A program made the position numbers and the translations under genes. A stretch of DNA of 64,000 nucleotides from Roseinatronobacter alkalisoli (GTDB lineage: Bacteria > Pseudomonadota > Alphaproteobacteria > Rhodobacterales > Rhodobacteraceae), in NCBI RefSeq assembly GCF_028745735.1, contig NZ_JAQZSM010000003.1:248001-312000 (forward strand). The letters run 5' to 3'. Below the pieces are notes generated by a model. That model searched no databases. It saw only the letters and a program-made list of their open reading frames with translations, and had not been told where the DNA came from. Shown one piece after another: positions 46,942-56,260 of this stretch. Position 1 is the first letter of the stretch, and every line of letters starts with the position of its first letter.

Positions 46942-49745
46942 CAGTCCGCCGCCCGTTCCGCACCCGCCGCAATTGCGGCGCGCAGCTTGCGTTCCAGCGC
47001 GTCCTGACGGGATTTCGTGTGCAGCTTCAACCCGAACATGTCCTTGACATAAAATGTATCGACAACCTGCACCCCGAATGTCGCAATCACGGCGCTGGCA
47101 ATGGTGACATTGGCATCCGCCAGCGTGCGCGTCAGGTCATGCAGCAGGCCGGGGCGGTCGCGCGTGTCCACTTCGATGATGGTGTAGATTTCCGACCCTT
47201 CATTGTCAAAGCTGATATGCGTGGGCACCTGAAAGGCGCGGTCGCGTTTCTTGACCTTGTCGCGCCCGGCCAGTTCGCGCGCGGCCACCACTTCGCCCGC
47301 GAAGGTGCGTTCGATCATCTTGCGCAGGCGCGGCAGGCGGTCCACCTCATAGGGGTGGCCTTCGGCATCCTGTATCCAGAAGGCGGCCGTCGCATAGCCG
47401 TCCTTGGTGGTATATGTGCGCGCATCCACGATATTGGCACCAACCAACGCCAGCGCGCCCGCGAAACGTGAAAATATGCCCGGATGGTCGGACAGCACGA
47501 AACAGGCGCGCGTCGCGTCGCGTTCGGGTTCAGGATGCAGGTCAATGCTGATTGCATCAGGTTTGATGTCGCGCAGCAGGCGCGCGAACACCATATGCGT
47601 GGCCGTCGGAAGCCCCTGCCAATAGGGGTCGTAATGACGCCCCACTTCATGGCGCAACTCGGTGCGGGGCCAGTCCTCCAGTGCTGTGCGCAAGGCGCGC
47701 TTCGCCTCGTCCGAGCGGTTCTCGCGGTTCAGTTCTTCCAGCCCGTTTTCCAGCGCATTCGCGGTTTCGCGGTAAAGCTGGCGCAGCAGCATGGCTTTCC
47801 AGTTATTCCACGTTCCCGGCCCGACGCCGCGAATATCGCAGACTGTCAGCACTGTCAGCAGATCCAGCCTTTCGCGGGTTTTCACCAGCTTGGCGAAATC
47901 GCGTACTGTGCGCGGGTCCGAAATGTCGCGCTTCTGCGCGGTATCGGCCATCAGCAGGTGATAGCGCACCAGCCATTCCACAGTGTCGCATTCGGCCTTC
48001 TTCAGGCCCAGACGTGGCGCCACCTTGCGGGCAATCTGCGCACCAAGGACCGAATGATCCTCTGGCCGACCCTTGCCGATGTCATGCAGCAGCAAGGCAA
48101 CATAGACGACCTTGCGGTTCACCCCTTCGTGCAGAATGCGCGAGGCAACCGGCAATTCCTCTACCAACTCGCCGCGCTCAATCTGCGCCAACGTGCTGAT
48201 GACCTGAATCGTGTGTTCGTCCACTGTGTAGTGATGATAGACATTGAACTGCATCATCGCCACGATGGCCTCGAACTCCGGCAGGAACGCGCCCAGAACA
48301 CCCAGCTCGTTCATGCGCCGCAAGGCGCGTTCGGGGTTGCCGTGTTTCAGCATCAGGCGCATGAAAATCTTCTGCGCCTCGGGGCTTTCGCGGGTTTCTG
48401 CGTCGATCAGGTCCAGATTGGCCGCCAGCAACCGCATGGCATTGGGGTGCAGCAGATGCCCGGTTACCAGCGCTTCCTCAAATATGCGCAGCAAATTCAG
48501 CGGATCGGCCAGAAAGCCTGCGGCATCTTCCACATCCAGCCGGTTCTGCACCACGCGCAACCCGAAACGCATTTTCTTGCGCCGGTTCAGGAAATTCCGC
48601 AACAAGGGTTCGCGCTTGACATGGCGCGCTTCCAGTTCGGTCAGGAAAATGCGGGTCAGTTCGCCGACGCGGGTGGCATGGCGGAAATAATCCTGCATGA
48701 AATGTTCGACCCCGCGCCGCCCGCCGTGGTCCTGATACCCCATCAGTTCCGCCACACCGACCTGCACATCAAAGGTCAGTTGTTCGACCGGGCGCCCCGA
48801 CAGGTGGTGCATGTGACAGCGCACCGCCCATAAAAAGGTTTCTGCGGCGCGGAACGCGTCATATTCCTCTGGCCGGAAAAACCCCAATGCGACAAGTTCC
48901 TGCGCCTGATCGACTTCATGAATGTATTTCGCAATCCAGTACAGGGTCTGCAAATCGCGCAGCCCACCCTTGCCTTCCTTGACATTGGGTTCCAGCATAT
49001 AGCGCATATTGCCGATCTTGGCATGGCGTTCCGCGCGTTCGGCCAGCTTGGCCTCGATGAAATCAGCATGGGTGCGCGCAAACAGTTCCGTCCAGAGTCT
49101 GGTGTGCAATGTCTGCGCAAGGGTCGCATTTCCATGCAGGAAACGATGTTCCAGAAGCGCTGTGCGAATGGTCACATCATCCTTGCCCAGCCGCAGACAT
49201 TCATCAACAGTGCGGCTGGCATGGCCGACCTTCAGCCGTAAATCCCACAGGATATACAGGGTGGATTCAATCACCTGTTCCACCCAGCCGGTCACCTTCC
49301 ACGGGACCAGAAAAAGCAGATCAATATCGGATTGCGGGGCCATTTCCGCGCGCCCATAACCCCCAACCGCCAGCACCGCGATCCGCTCGCCCTCTGTCCG
49401 GGCGGAATTGGGGTGAATCCGTTCCTGCACAAGCCGCAGGATCAATGTCATGATCTGATCGGTCAGCCAGCTGTTCACGGACACGAAATCGCGTGCATCG
49501 CGCGGGTGCTGTTCAAACATGCGCTGCAAATGTGCCGCACTGTCACGCAGCGCAGGTCTGATCTGGGCAACGATTGCCGCACGTTGCGCACGCTGGTCAG
49601 ATGGCGCGCAGTCAGCCAGTGCTGCATCGATGCGGGCGCTTAATGCGGCCACATCGATGATCTGGTCAGTCGGGAACAGGCGTCGGGCCTCGGCGCTGGG
49701 TTGAAACGCCGGGGCCGGTTCCGCCAAAATCGGTGAGTGTGGCAT
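46941..49745 (-). CDS. glnD: [Protein-PII] uridylyltransferase / uridylyl-removing enzyme GlnD
   Basis: 934-aa nitrogen sensor that adds or removes UMP on PII proteins. The nucleotidyltransferase motif GGYGRAEMAPQSDIDLLFL is intact. The HD hydrolase domain has YHHYTVDEHTIQVI and LLLHDIGKGRPEDHS. Two C-terminal ACT domains (about 730-810 and 845-920) sense glutamine. Length is typical of the family. Starts at 49745, 14 bases beyond the end of the LpoA-like gene. Confidence 0.97.
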   Translation of the reverse strand: MPHSPILAEPAPAFQPSAEARRLFPTDQIIDVAALSARIDAALADCAPSDQRAQRAAIVAQIRPALRDSAAHLQRMFEQHPRDARDFVSVNSWLTDQIMTLILRLVQERIHPNSARTEGERIAVLAVGGYGRAEMAPQSDIDLLFLVPWKVTGWVEQVIESTLYILWDLRLKVGHASRTVDECLRLGKDDVTIRTALLEHRFLHGNATLAQTLHTRLWTELFARTHADFIEAKLAERAERHAKIGNMRYMLEPNVKEGKGGLRDLQTLYWIAKYIHEVDQAQELVALGFFRPEEYDAFRAAETFLWAVRCHMHHLSGRPVEQLTFDVQVGVAELMGYQDHGGRRGVEHFMQDYFRHATRVGELTRIFLTELEARHVKREPLLRNFLNRRKKMRFGLRVVQNRLDVEDAAGFLADPLNLLRIFEEALVTGHLLHPNAMRLLAANLDLIDAETRESPEAQKIFMRLMLKHGNPERALRRMNELGVLGAFLPEFEAIVAMMQFNVYHHYTVDEHTIQVISTLAQIERGELVEELPVASRILHEGVNRKVVYVALLLHDIGKGRPEDHSVLGAQIARKVAPRLGLKKAECDTVEWLVRYHLLMADTAQKRDISDPRTVRDFAKLVKTRERLDLLTVLTVCDIRGVGPGTWNNWKAMLLRQLYRETANALENGLEELNRENRSDEAKRALRTALEDWPRTELRHEVGRHYDPYWQGLPTATHMVFARLLRDIKPDAISIDLHPEPERDATRACFVLSDHPGIFSRFAGALALVGANIVDARTYTTKDGYATAAFWIQDAEGHPYEVDRLPRLRKMIERTFAGEVVAARELAGRDKVKKRDRAFQVPTHISFDNEGSEIYTIIEVDTRDRPGLLHDLTRTLADANVTIASAVIATFGVQVVDTFYVKDMFGLKLHTKSRQDALERKLRAAIAAGAERAAD

Positions 49746-49759
49746 ATGTCTGACGGAAC

Positions 49760-50950
49760 TCAGAACCCACCCCCGGTAAAGCTGCGCGGTGCGGGGCTGA
49801 TGATCACAGTGCTTCCGTCACGCACTTCGGCAACGGCAAGGCCGCGTTCATTCATGCCATCGCGGCGCAGGCGGAACACACCGCTTACCCCGGCGAAACC
49901 CTGCCCCTGAGTCAGGCGGGCCGCGCTAAGCGCATCTGCCCCGCCCTGACGCAACAGCGCACCGACAGCCGCAATGCCATCATAGCCGAGATTGGCGACC
50001 GGATGCGGCGCATCGCCATAAGCGGCGGCATAGCGGGCCTCAAACTGGCTGGTCAATGCGGGGTCGGGCATGGCGAACCAGCCGCCATCAATACCGCGCA
50101 ATTGCAACGTTGCGGCGGGAATATCCCAACGGGTCAGCCCCATATACTGGAACTGCTGGCGCGACAGCCCGTTTTGCGGCAGCAATTCCGCAAGAATAGG
50201 CAGCGCCCCCTCGGACCCGGCGGTCATCAGCACTGTCTGCGCCCCTGACGACCGTGCCGCCGCAGAGATTCGCGGCAAGGCATCAACAACCCCTTGTTGC
50301 GAAAACGCATAGGACTGGGTTGCAACAAGGCTGGCGCCACTGCGCGCAGCCGCTGCCCGGACCGCCGCTTCGGCCACCTGCCCGGACTGATTCTGTTCGG
50401 AAATCAGCATGACCCGGCCCTTGCCCTGCGATGCAGCATAAGACATCAGCCGTGTGGCCGTGTTCTCAAATGTCGGGCCAAGCAGAAAGACATTGCCACC
50501 CGCCGCCGAAGGATTGTTGGAAAAACTCAGTACATTGACGCCGGAACCGGCAACCGTGCGGCCAACTGCCGTGGCAGAATCAGCAAAAAGCGGGCCAACG
50601 ATAATACCTGCCCCGTCATTGACAGCCTGCGCCGCCATCTGGGCCGCGCGTTGCGAATTGCCCCCGGTCTGATAGACCCGCAGGTCAATCTGCACCCCCT
50701 GAAGATCGGCAACAGCCAGACGCGCGGCGTTCTCCAGGCTTTGCGCAAGGACCTGACGCCCCTGATCATTTGTGCCGCCGGGAACCAGAAGCGCAACCGT
50801 TACAGGGCGGCGCGTATCCACCGAAGGCCCCGCAGCCCCCGGCCCCATGGGCATGTCACACGCTGCCAGCAAAAAGGCCGCGGCAGCCGCGGCCAGAAAA
50901 CCACGTCTTTGACCAGAGACTACAGATTTGCCTGATTTCAGGTTCCACAT
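49760..50950 (-). CDS. LpoA-like penicillin-binding protein activator (periplasmic-binding fold lipoprotein)
   Basis: 396 aa. Lipoprotein signal RRGFLAAAAAAFLLAAC, then a Leu/Ile/Val-binding-protein-like fold (VALLVPGGTNDQGRQVLAQSLENAARLAV, IIVGPLFADSATAVGR). Matches the LpoA C-domain-like activators of class A PBPs common here; the LpoA N-terminal TPR domain is missing. ATG at 50950 (GGAG upstream); a GTG is one codon earlier. Divergent from rsmI, same direction as glnD. Confidence 0.85.
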   Translation of the reverse strand: MWNLKSGKSVVSGQRRGFLAAAAAAFLLAACDMPMGPGAAGPSVDTRRPVTVALLVPGGTNDQGRQVLAQSLENAARLAVADLQGVQIDLRVYQTGGNSQRAAQMAAQAVNDGAGIIVGPLFADSATAVGRTVAGSGVNVLSFSNNPSAAGGNVFLLGPTFENTATRLMSYAASQGKGRVMLISEQNQSGQVAEAAVRAAAARSGASLVATQSYAFSQQGVVDALPRISAAARSSGAQTVLMTAGSEGALPILAELLPQNGLSRQQFQYMGLTRWDIPAATLQLRGIDGGWFAMPDPALTSQFEARYAAAYGDAPHPVANLGYDGIAAVGALLRQGGADALSAARLTQGQGFAGVSGVFRLRRDGMNERGLAVAEVRDGSTVIISPAPRSFTGGGF

Positions 50951-51058
50951 CACGCGCCACTCCCTGCTTGCATCGACTTCGCTTGCGCCGCACAGTAAGC
51001 AACCACGACCGCGAAGTAAACGTCCCTGCTGAACACAGCCGGGGTATACCGCCGAAGG

Positions 51059-52030
51059 ATGAAACGCCCGTTAATGCCCAGCCCTGACCCCGATCAGACC
51101 CCCGATCCGAGCGATGACACCCCCCTGCGGGAGGTGGACCCGACCATCCTGCATGACGCGCGCGCGCATGACACACGCAGCGCCCGCCCCGTGCCGCCCG
51201 GCCTGCACCTGATCGCAACGCCCATCGGTGCCGCGCGCGACATTACCCTGCATGCGCTGGACCTGCTGGCAGGGGCGGATATTCTGGCGGCAGAAGATAC
51301 AAGATCGCTTCGCAAGCTTATGGAAATACATGCAATTCCGGTACGGAACCGCCCGGTTCTGGCCTATCATGACCATAATGGCGCCGCCATGCGACCACGC
51401 ATCAGCGCGGCGCTGGAAGCGGGCAAATCCATCGTTTATGCATCAGAAGCCGGAACCCCGCTTGTGGCCGATCCCGGATTCCAGCTTGCCCGCAGCGTGA
51501 TCAGCGACGGGTATCCCCTGCACAGCGCGCCCGGCCCCTCTGCGGTGCTGGCCGCGCTGACCGTGGCGGGACTGCCAAGCGACAGGTTTTGTTTCATGGG
51601 GTTTGCGCCCGCACAAGGGGGGGCGCGCAAGCATTTCCTGAATGACGCGGCCAATATTCCGGCCACGCTGATATTTTATGAATCGCCCAAACGCATTCAT
51701 CGATTCTTAACTGAATTATGCGAGATTATGGGTCCGGACCGGCAGGCCGCATTGTGCCGGGAACTGACCAAGAAGCATGAGGAAGTATTGCGCATGACTT
51801 TGGGTGAAATGGCGGATGTGCTGGCCGATCGCAGCATGAAGGGCGAAATCGTGCTGGTCGTGGACCGCGCACCCCCCGTGACCGCCAATGCCGATGATCT
51901 GGATCACGCACTGGCGCGGGCCATGGCGGATATGACGCTGAAGGAAGCGGTGGCGCATGTCACGGCGGAACTGGGGCTGCCGCGCCGGGTTGTCTATCAG
52001 GCCGCGCTCGCCCGGGGAAAAGCGCAATGA
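51059..52030 (+). CDS. rsmI: 16S rRNA (cytidine1402-2'-O)-methyltransferase RsmI
   Basis: SAM-dependent tetrapyrrole-methylase-fold enzyme, 323 aa. LIATPIGAARDITLHALD is the family start motif, SEAGTPLVADPGFQL and PGPSAVLAALTVAGLPSDRF the SAM-binding region. The start is 51059 or the in-frame ATG at 51074; neither has an ideal ribosome binding site. ATGA overlap with yraN. Confidence 0.94.
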   Translation: MKRPLMPSPDPDQTPDPSDDTPLREVDPTILHDARAHDTRSARPVPPGLHLIATPIGAARDITLHALDLLAGADILAAEDTRSLRKLMEIHAIPVRNRPVLAYHDHNGAAMRPRISAALEAGKSIVYASEAGTPLVADPGFQLARSVISDGYPLHSAPGPSAVLAALTVAGLPSDRFCFMGFAPAQGGARKHFLNDAANIPATLIFYESPKRIHRFLTELCEIMGPDRQAALCRELTKKHEEVLRMTLGEMADVLADRSMKGEIVLVVDRAPPVTANADDLDHALARAMADMTLKEAVAHVTAELGLPRRVVYQAALARGKAQ

Positions 52031-52383
52031 CTGTACAGAAACGCAATTATCACGCCGGTATCGCCGCTGAAGATTCAGTTCTGCGCCAGTATCTGGCAGC
52101 GGGCTATGAGCTTCTGGCGCGGCGCTGGCGCGGGCAGCGGGGTGAGTTGGACCTTGTTCTGTCGCGCTGCGCGGAAGTGGTGTTTGTCGAAGTCAAGAAA
52201 AGCCGGTGCTTCGATACTGCAGCGGCGCGGATCGGGGCCGCGCAGACCGAACGCCTGTTCATGACAGCGGCACAATTTCTGGACACATGCCTGCAAGGCC
52301 AGCTGACACCTGCGCGATTCGACGTGGCGCTGGTGAATGCGCAGGGACAGGTTTCACTTCTGGAAAACGCACTTTACGCCTGA
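52027..52383 (+). CDS. YraN family (UPF0102) protein
   Basis: 118 aa with a restriction-endonuclease-like core: GYELLARRWRGQRGELDLVL then VVFVEVKKS, the E-x-K catalytic-type pattern of the family. Cellular role not established to my knowledge. Directly coupled to rsmI, the widespread rsmI-yraN order. Confidence 0.9.
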   Translation: MTVQKRNYHAGIAAEDSVLRQYLAAGYELLARRWRGQRGELDLVLSRCAEVVFVEVKKSRCFDTAAARIGAAQTERLFMTAAQFLDTCLQGQLTPARFDVALVNAQGQVSLLENALYA

Positions 52384-52481
52384 CATCCCGCCTGATGTGA
52401 CCTGCGCTTGCATCACCCCGCGCCTTGGGCCATCTATGGCAACGAAGGGCCATTTCGCCCGAATTGCAACAGGGGGATGCC

Positions 52482-53426
52482 GTGGCACTACGCGTGGCTT
52501 TTCAGATGGACCCGATCGAGGCTGTGGATATCGCGGCCGACAGCACATTCCGCATTGCACTGGAAGCACAGGCGCGCGGACATGAGCTGTTCTATTACAC
52601 GCCCGACAAACTTGTTTTCCGCGAAGGCCGCGTTCAGGCACTGGCCCATCCCATCACCGTACAGGCGGTCAAGGGCGCGCATGTCACCAAAGGCGCGGCC
52701 CAGTTGCTGGATCTGGCGCAAATGGATGTCGTCTGGCTGCGCCAGGACCCGCCTTTCGACATGGGGTATATAACGACCACGCATCTGCTGGACATGATTC
52801 ACCCGTCAACACTGGTGGTTAATGACCCGTTCTGGGTGCGGAATTACCCCGAAAAGCTGCTGGTGCTGCAATTTCCCGGTCTGACACCGCCCACAATGAT
52901 CGCGCGTGATCTGGCCAGCATCCGCGACTTCAAGGCCACCCATGGTGACGTCATTCTGAAACCACTTTATGGCAATGGTGGTGCGGGCGTGTTCCGGCTG
53001 GACCCCAATGACCGCAACCTTGCGTCGCTGCATGAAATGTTCACCGGCATCAGCCGCGAACCACTGATCGTGCAGAAATACCTGCCAGCAGTGACCAAGG
53101 GCGACAAGCGCATCATTCTGGTCGATGGTGACCCGATCGGTGCCATCAACCGCGTGCCCGCCGACGGGGAAACGCGGTCCAACATGCATGTGGGCGGACG
53201 CCCCGAAAAGATTGCCCTGACCGACCGCGACCGCGAAATCTGCGCTGCAATCGGCCCGCTTTTGCGTGAGAAAGGCCAGATATTCGTGGGAATTGACGTG
53301 ATCGGGGACTACCTGACCGAAATCAACGTCACCTCTCCCACCGGTTTGCAGGAACTGGAACGGTTTGACGGTACGAACGGGGCCGCGCTGATCTGGCAGG
53401 CCATTGAGGGCAAGCGCAACCGATGA
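52482..53426 (+). CDS. gshB: Glutathione synthetase GshB
   Basis: ATP-grasp ligase, 314 aa, joining gamma-glutamylcysteine and glycine. [19 protein letters not shown] is the GshB N-terminus; [20 protein letters not shown] and [19 protein letters not shown] are the ATP-grasp motifs. Start is the GTG at 52482 with AGGGGG about six bases upstream; an ATG at 52425 would add unrelated residues. Its stop overlaps the hydrolase start. Confidence 0.96.
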   Translation: MALRVAFQMDPIEAVDIAADSTFRIALEAQARGHELFYYTPDKLVFREGRVQALAHPITVQAVKGAHVTKGAAQLLDLAQMDVVWLRQDPPFDMGYITTTHLLDMIHPSTLVVNDPFWVRNYPEKLLVLQFPGLTPPTMIARDLASIRDFKATHGDVILKPLYGNGGAGVFRLDPNDRNLASLHEMFTGISREPLIVQKYLPAVTKGDKRIILVDGDPIGAINRVPADGETRSNMHVGGRPEKIALTDRDREICAAIGPLLREKGQIFVGIDVIGDYLTEINVTSPTGLQELERFDGTNGAALIWQAIEGKRNR

Positions 53427-54340
53427 GTTGGCAACTCAAGGCATTGCGCGTGTTTCTGCGCCAAACGGCGCGGCGGTCCCTTGCCCGACAGCCCGACAGT
53501 GTAGCGGCGCGGCGCTGGTTTGAACGTGGCGCATGGCTGAATGCACGTGGGCGGCCCTGGGCAGGGTTCACGCCCGACCAGCTGGGGCAAGTGCCTGCGC
53601 TTTGGACGGCGCGGCCACAGATTTCGGCCCCGGTTCTGCTGTATTTCCATGGCGGCGGCTATGTCATGGGCAACCCGCGCACGCATGCCGCCCTTGCCGC
53701 CTATCTGACCCGCAAAACGGGGTATGAGACTTGCCTGCCCGACTATCGCCTTGCGCCCGAACACCCGTTTCCAGCCGCATTTGACGATGCCCTGCAGGCC
53801 TGGCAGGCATTGATCGCGCGCGGGCATGACCCGGCGCGCATTGTCCTGGGTGGGGATTCGGCGGGCGGCGGGCTGGCACTGGCTCTGCTGGCGCATCTGT
53901 GCAGCACTGGCGCGCCGCGCCCCGCCTGCATTTTTGCCTTTTCACCCTTTACCGACCTGACATTGTCGGGCGGGTCAATCCACAGCAATGCAGCAAGCGA
54001 AATCCTGTTGCCAGTGCAGCGGTTGGAACAGTTGCGCAATCGTGTTCTGCAGGGCGCGGATGCAACTGATCCGCGTATCTCGCCACTGTTCGGCGCGTTC
54101 GACAACGCCCCGCCCGCGCTGTTTCAGGTCGCGCACCGAGAAATCCTGCGTGATGATTCGCTGCGCATGGCCGCGCATCTGCGCAGCTTTGGCGCGGATG
54201 TGACCTTGCAGGAATGGGGCAACCTGCCCCATGTGTGGCAGTATTTCCATGGCTGGCTGCCCGAAGCGCGCAAGGCACTGGGCGATTGCGCGGCCTTCAT
54301 CCGCCAACAGCTTCCGGAACCCCCATCAGCCGATAGCTGA
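53423..54340 (+). CDS. HSL-family alpha/beta hydrolase
   Basis: 305 aa. It has the hormone-sensitive-lipase HGGG oxyanion motif ([11 protein letters not shown]), nucleophile elbow [10 protein letters not shown], acid near [12 protein letters not shown] and catalytic His in [12 protein letters not shown]. Esterase of short acyl substrates by family. Coupled to gshB; its 3' end overlaps the convergent comM gene by 44 bases. Confidence 0.92.
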   Translation: MSWQLKALRVFLRQTARRSLARQPDSVAARRWFERGAWLNARGRPWAGFTPDQLGQVPALWTARPQISAPVLLYFHGGGYVMGNPRTHAALAAYLTRKTGYETCLPDYRLAPEHPFPAAFDDALQAWQALIARGHDPARIVLGGDSAGGGLALALLAHLCSTGAPRPACIFAFSPFTDLTLSGGSIHSNAASEILLPVQRLEQLRNRVLQGADATDPRISPLFGAFDNAPPALFQVAHREILRDDSLRMAAHLRSFGADVTLQEWGNLPHVWQYFHGWLPEARKALGDCAAFIRQQLPEPPSADS

Positions 54341-55819
54341 TTGCTTCGGCCATATGGGGGGCGCGCACGGCGTCCGCCCCTTCAAGATCGGCAATGGTGC
54401 GGGCCACGCGCAACAAGCGGTGATAGGCGCGCGCGGTCAGCCCGAAACGGTCCGCCGCCTGCAACAACAGCGCGCGGCCTTCGGTGTCGGGGCGCGCGAT
54501 TTCTTCCAGAAGCGCGCCTTCCACATCGGCATTCACGCGCATCCCCGGATGCGCTGCGAAACGCGCGGTCTGGCGTGCGCGCGCCTGTGCCACGCGCGCG
54601 GCCACCATGGCCGAACTGTCCCCCGAAGGCGGCAGATCCAGATCGGTATAGGCGACAGGCGGCACTTCCACGCGCAGATCAAACCGGTCCATCAGCGGCC
54701 CTGAAATGCGGCCCATGTAATCATCCCCGCAGACAGGCGCGCGCGCGCAGGCCCGCGCCGGTTCGGACATATACCCGCATTTGCACGGGTTGGCCGCCGC
54801 GACCAGCAGGAAACGGCAGGGATAGCGGATATGCGCATTCGCACGCGCAACAACCACTTCGCCTGTTTCAATGGGCTGGCGCAATGTTTCCAGAACCATG
54901 CGCGGAAATTCCGGCAATTCATCCAGAAACAGCACCCCGTTATGAGCCAGCGAAATCTCGCCCGGTTTTGCGCCTTTGCCCCCCCCACGATCGCGGCGAC
55001 AGAGGCCGTGTGATGGGGTTCCCGAAACGGGCGCGTGCGCGAAATGCCACCCTGTTCCAGCAGCCCGGCGATGGAATGAATCATCGAGGTTTCCAGCGCT
55101 TCGCCAGCAGACAGATCCGGCAGAATACCGGGCAGGCGTGCAGCCAGCATCGATTTGCCCGACCCCGGTGTGCCCACCATCAGCATGTGATGGCGCCCGG
55201 CCGCAGCGATTTCCAGCGCGCGTTTGGCACGTTCCTGCCCCTTCACATCGAACAGATCGCGCGTTCCACGGTCCTGAACCACCTCGCCGGGGCGGGCGGG
55301 TGTCAGCGGGGCCTGCCCGGAATAATGGCGGATGACCTGCGCCAGAGTTGCGGGCGCAAAAACGCGGGTTGCATCCACCCAGGCGGCTTCCGGCCCGCAG
55401 GCCGCAGGGCAGAACAACGTATGCCCCCCGTCGCCTGCGGCCATGGCGGCGGGCAATGCGCCCAAAACCGCAACCAGCGCCCCGTCCAGCGACAATTCCC
55501 CCAGCGCAACGGTATCTGCCACATCCTCTCTCGGGATAATGTCCAGCGCGGCCAGCAACGCCATAGCGATGGGCAGGTCGAAATGCGACCCTTCTTTCGG
55601 CAGATCGGCAGGCGACAGGTTGATGGTGATACGTTTTGACGGCAACGCAACTGGCAGCGCCGACAGCGCCGCACGCACCCTTTCGCGGGCTTCGGACACG
55701 GCCTTGTCCGGCAGGCCCACTATCTGGAATGATGGCAATCCCGGCGATACCGCGCATTGTACTTCCACAAGGCGCGCATTTATCCCTTCGAACGCCACAG
55801 TCAAAGCCCGAGCAACCAT
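54297..55819 (-). pseudogene. comM: YifB/ComM-type Mg-chelatase-like ATPase, frameshifted
   Basis: ComM/YifB AAA+ ATPase (branch-migration helicase in natural transformation). Frame 1 from the ATG at 55819 gives MVARALTVAFEGINARLVEV, GLPDKAVSEARERVRAAL and Walker A MVGTPGSGKSMLA. Near 54980 it leaves the family sequence at AIVGGAKAQ. Frame 2 carries on correctly with LFLDELPEFPR (Walker B), the Cys-rich AANPCKCGYMSEP and a normal C-terminus. One base too few in a G8 run (54979-54986) explains it: nine Gs would restore AIVGGGKGAKPGE. Either a sequencing error or a real, possibly slippage-prone mutation. Confidence 0.85.
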
Positions 55820-55846
55820 GATCCTACCCGTCTGTCCCCCGATAGA

Positions 55847-55854
55847 ATGGTTAA
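55847..55854 (-). promoter_or_regulatory. CtrA-type TTAACCAT motif upstream of comM (site 1)
   Basis: Reads TTAACCAT on the minus strand, 28 bases before the comM ATG. TTAACCAT is a recognised CtrA half-site variant in Alphaproteobacteria. Confidence 0.45.
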
Positions 55855-55871
55855 CGCGCAGGTGTTTAGGA

Positions 55872-55879
55872 ATGGTTAA
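55872..55879 (-). promoter_or_regulatory. CtrA-type TTAACCAT motif upstream of comM (site 2)
   Basis: Second TTAACCAT on the same strand, 25 bases upstream of the first, inside GTTAACCATTCC. Two identical half-sites this close are unlikely by chance in GC-rich DNA. Confidence 0.45.
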
Positions 55880-55925
55880 CATATGCGATTGGTTCAAAAC
55901 CGGGGGCTGTTCTGATCGAAACGGC

Positions 55926-56152
55926 TGCTGAAATTCCCCAAAGCGCGGAACAAGGTCGCAGGTTTGAGGGGACCGTCGCACCAGTGGTGCCGCGAAAGCC
56001 CGGAAAACGCGCCACGGGCTAGGCCGTCCCGCGGCCTGCCGGTTCCGCGGATGTTATGCCAAGCCTTGAATGCTGGAGTTATGCCGCCTGTATAAACTGC
56101 ATCCCTCAAACGCCAGACCGGCAGTCCCAGGCCCACCGATCGTGCGGCATAT
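55926..56152 (-). repeat. Dispersed palindromic intergenic repeat, copy F (long form)
   Basis: Minus orientation. It contains the extra module of about 50 bases found in copy C (55959-56014: GTTTGAGGGGACCGTCGC... to ...CCCGGAAAACGCGCC). The core is diverged (GCCTGTATAAACTGCA). The only copy between divergently transcribed genes (comM and rpoH). Confidence 0.82.
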
Positions 56153-56260
56153 AAATACCCCCACACCACGACCACCGGCCACAAACTTGCGCAGGAAATG
56201 AACCATATACCTGTTTCGCGCGTATGTAATCTAGATGGCAAACCTATGCAGGGGAAAGAC

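Noticed and set aside
47484-48833. 449-codon open frame on the plus strand
   Set aside because: Antisense to glnD, with no recognisable domain.
56199-56228. Possible ECF-type promoter (TGAACC, 18 bases, TATGTA) before rpoH
   Set aside because: Spacing is plausible for an RpoE-class promoter, but the match to the -35/-10 consensus is too loose to claim.
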